From NCBI GenBank assembly GCA_035542475.1, contig DATKLL010000140.1:1-26128 (forward strand): a stretch of DNA of 26,128 nucleotides, given 5' to 3'. The translations under genes were made by a program, and so were the position numbers. The notes under the pieces were generated by a model. It was not told the origin of the DNA. It did no database searches and worked only from the letters and a program-made list of their open reading frames with translations. This document shows positions 23,279 to 26,128 of this stretch, one piece after another (position 1 is the stretch's first letter; each line of letters starts with the position of its first letter). The DNA is from DATKLL01 sp035542475. GTDB lineage: Bacteria > Desulfobacterota > Syntrophia > Syntrophales > UBA2185.

Positions 23279-24483
23279 TCACTTCCTAGAATACGCGTTC
23301 CGATTCTCGTCCTGTCATAACAATACGCCTCAAGCCCCGGAACGATCATACGCACAGTTGGTATGCGTGTATCCGGCCTCGTAAGATCTACCGCGATTAC
23401 CCTATCCAGCCCCTTCGCGCTCAGTTTACCGATTATATTCCTGATATCCAGCAGGATATCCGTACTGAAGTCTACTTCAATATCCTGAAGACTCTTCTGA
23501 TTATACGCATAAAACCGCGGATCATCGATGGCTTCATGATCTCCAAGATAGGCCGTTATGGGTTCGCATAGTCCGTCGATCCCGAATTTCTGAATCAACA
23601 GAGCCCTGGTGGTCACGATCTCGAGAAGGGAACGGACCATGGCAACGCGGGGATCAAGATGGGCGCCAAAACCGTCAATAGGTTTCATCATCGGATAAAC
23701 CAGATCGCGTGAAAAGGAGGCAATGACAGGAACCCCAATATCCGTTGTGATGTCTTTTGCGACTATCTCGATACCCGCATTTTCGAATCTTTCAAAGATA
23801 TTGATGATGAACCGGTTCGCATCTTCATCCTCGATAAGCAGGGCATCGCTGTAATTGCGCGTGTACCGCGCTATGCTCCAGGCATCGCGCTCGATGACCT
23901 CGGCAAGACCGTGAACGACGGCCTCTTCAAGAGTATTGCCCGCGGCAATGCCGTTTGTATGAGTATCCATGAGAAAGACATCGTCCAGATGGTAAGGGTG
24001 ATAGACCGCGCAGGCTGGAACCATGATATCTTCTTGGCGTGCCATATCGCATCCCCAGACCCAGTGGATATCCCGATCATGTTTGTAATCGTTGTAACTG
24101 GACAAAATCAGCTCGTTGGGATCAAGAACATTGAACTTCCGTTTCAATTTATTATAGCTGCCCTTGACCAGTTTATTTCTGTAGTCGTTCATGAATTCCG
24201 ACGAATAGCGCTCGATTGACTCCATTGTCAAAGATACCTGAGCCTGAATCGGGGATACGCCTTTTCCGGTGTGACTTGTCTTTGAATTATCCGGTCTGAT
24301 CCGGTGACAGGTAAAAACCGGAATGCCGATCCTGTCAAGATCCGATGCTTCACGAAAGTCTATCATGGATACCATGTCTCTAATGCTTTCGATGAAATGA
24401 AGTGTAGAGTCCGGTGTCTTAGAACGGTGGGTCTCCAGTATGTAAACCTTGGGACATTTTTTGAGAACCATGCTGGGCATCAT
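23275..24483 (-). CDS. YcaO-domain protein (ATP-dependent cyclodehydratase/thioamidation family)
   Basis: YcaO enzymes use ATP to activate a peptide amide, forming azolines, thioamides or amidines; some act on ribosomal or other proteins. This 402-residue protein has the ATP/Mg signature: GKGVSPIQAQVSLTMESIER (73-92, E88 and E91), then HTNGIAAGNTLEEAVVHGLAEVIERDAW (175-202, with E187, E195, E198 and R199), and the later GFGAHLDPRVAMVRSLLEIV segment. It ends with RMIVPGLEAYCYDRTRIG and no PxPxP tail, which is closer to the stand-alone thioamide type of methanogens and anaerobes than to RiPP cyclodehydratases. No TfuA, E1-like partner or precursor peptide is visible nearby. It has its own promoter and is a single-gene unit behind the meaB terminator. 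Confidence 0.88.
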   Translation of the reverse strand: MMPSMVLKKCPKVYILETHRSKTPDSTLHFIESIRDMVSMIDFREASDLDRIGIPVFTCHRIRPDNSKTSHTGKGVSPIQAQVSLTMESIERYSSEFMNDYRNKLVKGSYNKLKRKFNVLDPNELILSSYNDYKHDRDIHWVWGCDMARQEDIMVPACAVYHPYHLDDVFLMDTHTNGIAAGNTLEEAVVHGLAEVIERDAWSIARYTRNYSDALLIEDEDANRFIINIFERFENAGIEIVAKDITTDIGVPVIASFSRDLVYPMMKPIDGFGAHLDPRVAMVRSLLEIVTTRALLIQKFGIDGLCEPITAYLGDHEAIDDPRFYAYNQKSLQDIEVDFSTDILLDIRNIIGKLSAKGLDRVIAVDLTRPDTRIPTVRMIVPGLEAYCYDRTRIGTRILGSD

Positions 24484-24515
24484 TGTATTCCTTCATTATA
24501 ATTGTTATTTTTTTA

Positions 24516-24544
24516 AGTATAACACAACAGGATCATATTTCCAA
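24516..24544 (-). promoter_or_regulatory. Promoter of the YcaO gene
   Basis: On the minus strand TTGGAA (24544-24539) and TATACT (24521-24516) are 17 bases apart, 33 bases before the YcaO start codon. The -10 matches 5 of 6. Confidence 0.6.
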
Positions 24545-24587
24545 ATTCCAGAGGATTTCAAAAAATTGGTCATGGCTTCCGGCATTC

Positions 24588-24624
24588 GGTAATTAAAGAA
24601 ACCCCTACGCATGAGCCGTAGAGG
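24588..24624 (-). terminator. Rho-independent terminator after meaB
   Basis: In minus-strand RNA, CCUCUACG (24624-24617) pairs with CGUAGGGG (24609-24602), one pair being U-G, around a 7-base loop. TTTCTTTAATT follows. It lies 85 bases past the meaB stop and separates the mutase operon from the YcaO unit. Confidence 0.75.
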
Positions 24625-24708
24625 CATACTAGTATTTAAACAAGTTATATCCTTAAACGAGTCTTAGGTCTTGCTATCGAAAGGAAAGGTCATGTGCAGA
24701 AGTCTCTA

Positions 24709-25674
24709 TCAAATACACCCCTGCAGATATTTTCGGGCAACCTCCTCGGCCAGCGTGCAGGGGTCTGATTCCTTAGTAAGCAATCTTTCAATCATACGAT
24801 CAAGTTCACCGGTGCTGACCAGAACTTTCAGCACCGGTTCAAGAATATTTGACCTTAGCGCTTCATTCAACTCATGCATTGTCTTCCTGCGGATACGATC
24901 GCCAATCAGATCATTCTTAACGAGGAAGTCATAGTGCTCAAGAACCTTGTCGGCTAACTTTTCAATATCCGCCTGAAAGTCATCGGGTTTAAAGGAATTT
25001 CCAATAGTCACAATCGGCGGACGCCAGCCGCCGGGCGGTATGGGAGACATTTCAATCATGGCCATTAACTCCCGCTGGAGCTTGCCCGAGCCTTCACGAT
25101 CCGACTTGTTGATGACAAATATGTCCGCAATCTCCATGATTCCTGCTTTGATCGCCTGAATTTCGTCTCCCATTCCCGGCACAAGGACAACGAGGACAGT
25201 ATGGGCATAGTTAATGATCTCTACCTCCTGCTGTCCTGTACCCACAGTTTCTACAAGAACAACATCCTTACCCATGGCATCCATTACATGAATAGCATCA
25301 CCGACGGCCTTTGAGAGCCCGCCAAGGGACCCCCGGGTAGCGAGGCTTCTGATAAAGACACCGGGGTCTTCAGCGTGCCTCTGCATACGGATCCTGTCGC
25401 CGAGGGTAGCCCCTCCCGTAAAGGGACTGGTTGGATCAACGGCGAGGACTCCAACCGTCCTTTCTTTCTTACGGCCCGTTTCAATCAGACCATCAATAAT
25501 AGTGCTCTTTCCCGCTCCCGGTGAGCCGGTAATACCGACAACCTGAGCCTTGCCCGTATACGGGAAAATGTGTTTAATAGTCGATTTCGCCTCAGGTATA
25601 TTATCTTCTATATCTCTTATAAGGCGGGATGCGGCCCGGATGTCACCAGCCTTAATCTTCTTATCTATTTCCAT
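24709..25674 (-). CDS. meaB: MeaB/ArgK-type GTPase, methylmalonyl-CoA mutase chaperone
   Basis: MeaB protects and reloads the cobalamin of methylmalonyl-CoA mutase using GTP. The 321-residue protein is a G3E-type GTPase: P-loop GSPGAGKST (50-58), switch region DPTSPFTGGATLGDRIRM (80-97), the MeaB-typical RSLATRGSLGGLSKA (109-122), G3-like ETVGTGQQE (142-150) and NKSD (189-192). The C-terminal helices (about 265-321) are the dimerisation part. Its ATG overlaps the stop of the small mutase subunit by one base (TAATG), so translation is coupled. The context makes propionate or succinate metabolism the likely role. Confidence 0.95.
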   Translation of the reverse strand: MEIDKKIKAGDIRAASRLIRDIEDNIPEAKSTIKHIFPYTGKAQVVGITGSPGAGKSTIIDGLIETGRKKERTVGVLAVDPTSPFTGGATLGDRIRMQRHAEDPGVFIRSLATRGSLGGLSKAVGDAIHVMDAMGKDVVLVETVGTGQQEVEIINYAHTVLVVLVPGMGDEIQAIKAGIMEIADIFVINKSDREGSGKLQRELMAMIEMSPIPPGGWRPPIVTIGNSFKPDDFQADIEKLADKVLEHYDFLVKNDLIGDRIRRKTMHELNEALRSNILEPVLKVLVSTGELDRMIERLLTKESDPCTLAEEVARKYLQGCI

Positions 25675-26084
25675 TAATCCTTTTCCACCGCTTTTATATT
25701 ATTATTAACCCACTCCACGATTGAATCAAGGGTGGAACCCGGTACAAAGATCGCCTTGATACCAGCGTCATAGAGCTTCTGAAAATCCTGCTCAGGGATG
25801 ATCCCGCCTCCGATCACGGTAATGTCATCCGCACCCCTTTCCTTCAACAGATTAACGACCTGGGGAAATAAATAACGGTGGGCTCCTGACAGACAGCTTA
25901 AGCCCACAACATCAACATCTTCCTGGATCGCCGAAGCCGCGATCTGCGCCGGTGTCTGATGACATCCTGTGTAGATTACCTCAAATCCCGCATCCCGGAA
26001 ACACCTGGCTAACATTCTGGCTCCCCGATCATGTCCGTCCAGACCCGGCTTCGCCACCATTATTCGAATCTTTCTATCAGCCAT
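25674..26084 (-). CDS. Methylmalonyl-CoA mutase small subunit (cobalamin-binding)
   Basis: This 136-residue stand-alone B12 domain has the DxHxxG motif (D16-G-H18-D-R-G21), where H18 is the lower cobalt ligand. The second and third base-binding loops, GLSCLSGAH and VIGGGIIP, follow. It should pair with a separate large catalytic subunit to interconvert methylmalonyl-CoA and succinyl-CoA. GGAAGGAG lies before its ATG at 26084. The gene upstream, only the last codons of which are in the window, is probably that large subunit, and meaB follows with overlap. The split-subunit layout is usual in archaea and Desulfobacterota. Confidence 0.93.
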   Translation of the reverse strand: MADRKIRIMVAKPGLDGHDRGARMLARCFRDAGFEVIYTGCHQTPAQIAASAIQEDVDVVGLSCLSGAHRYLFPQVVNLLKERGADDITVIGGGIIPEQDFQKLYDAGIKAIFVPGSTLDSIVEWVNNNIKAVEKD

Positions 26085-26108
26085 TTCCTTCTCCTTCCTT
26101 AATTATCT

Positions 26109-26128
26109 CTAATAGAGTCCCGGATCAC
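26109..26128 (-). CDS. Probable C-terminal end of methylmalonyl-CoA mutase large subunit (partial)
   Basis: Only the last codons are visible. In the frame starting at 26126 they read DPGLY followed by TAG at 26111-26109, 24 bases before the small subunit's ATG. This frame and the operon context suit the end of a mutase large subunit. Another frame (VIRDSIRDN then TAA) cannot be ruled out from 20 bases. Confidence 0.4.

Overview
The window looks like chromosomal DNA of a Gram-negative anaerobe of the Desulfobacterota, most like the Syntrophales (former Deltaproteobacteria). This is inferred from gene content: a cobalamin-dependent methylmalonyl-CoA mutase operon with MeaB, a Methanosarcina-type SerC, a DUF401 permease, a MEMO-family protein, a stand-alone YcaO protein, and several lipoprotein or outer-membrane genes. 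No single marker fixes the genus. Most of the DNA is housekeeping; the accessory parts are the left 9 kb and the 20.6-24.5 kb stretch.

Left part (1-9400), all on the minus strand. The window opens inside a sugar transferase gene (start at 872) that carries an unusual N-terminal domain. An AT-rich, nearly empty stretch follows, then a small DksA/TraR zinc-finger gene, an Lgt-like membrane protein, a phosphatidylserine decarboxylase (PSD) and an 803-residue protein I do not recognise, translationally close to the PSD. After a terminator come an outer-membrane porin and a PhoB/OmpR-type response regulator. The 803-residue gene and the porin transcript each have, at nearly the same distance upstream of their first start codon, five in-register tandem 11-bp units of the kind bound by PhoB/PhoP-family regulators. 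This is the most interesting signal in the window: it suggests one regulator, perhaps the one encoded between them, controls a porin and an envelope-lipid operon.

Middle part (9390-20400). radA lies just upstream of the response regulator. Divergent from it run serC, serA and purA (serine and AMP synthesis). Next come tRNA-Lys(UUU), an AT-rich orphan membrane protein, a DUF401 permease, a LysM lipoprotein (with a clear promoter and terminator), a MarR-type regulator, and a group III-like phosphofructokinase.

Right part (20590-26128). A MEMO-family protein with an extra N-terminal PqqD/RRE-like domain, a DUF4124 coiled-coil protein and an alpha/beta hydrolase run on the plus strand and converge, with overlapping stop codons, on a YcaO gene. 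The right end holds meaB, the small cobalamin-binding subunit and probably the last codons of the large subunit of methylmalonyl-CoA mutase.

Four copies of a roughly 100-130 bp modular, MITE-like GC-rich repeat sit only between genes (3043, 6724, 12089, 19112). A second kind of REP-like hairpin repeat lies before tRNA-Lys and before the MarR gene.
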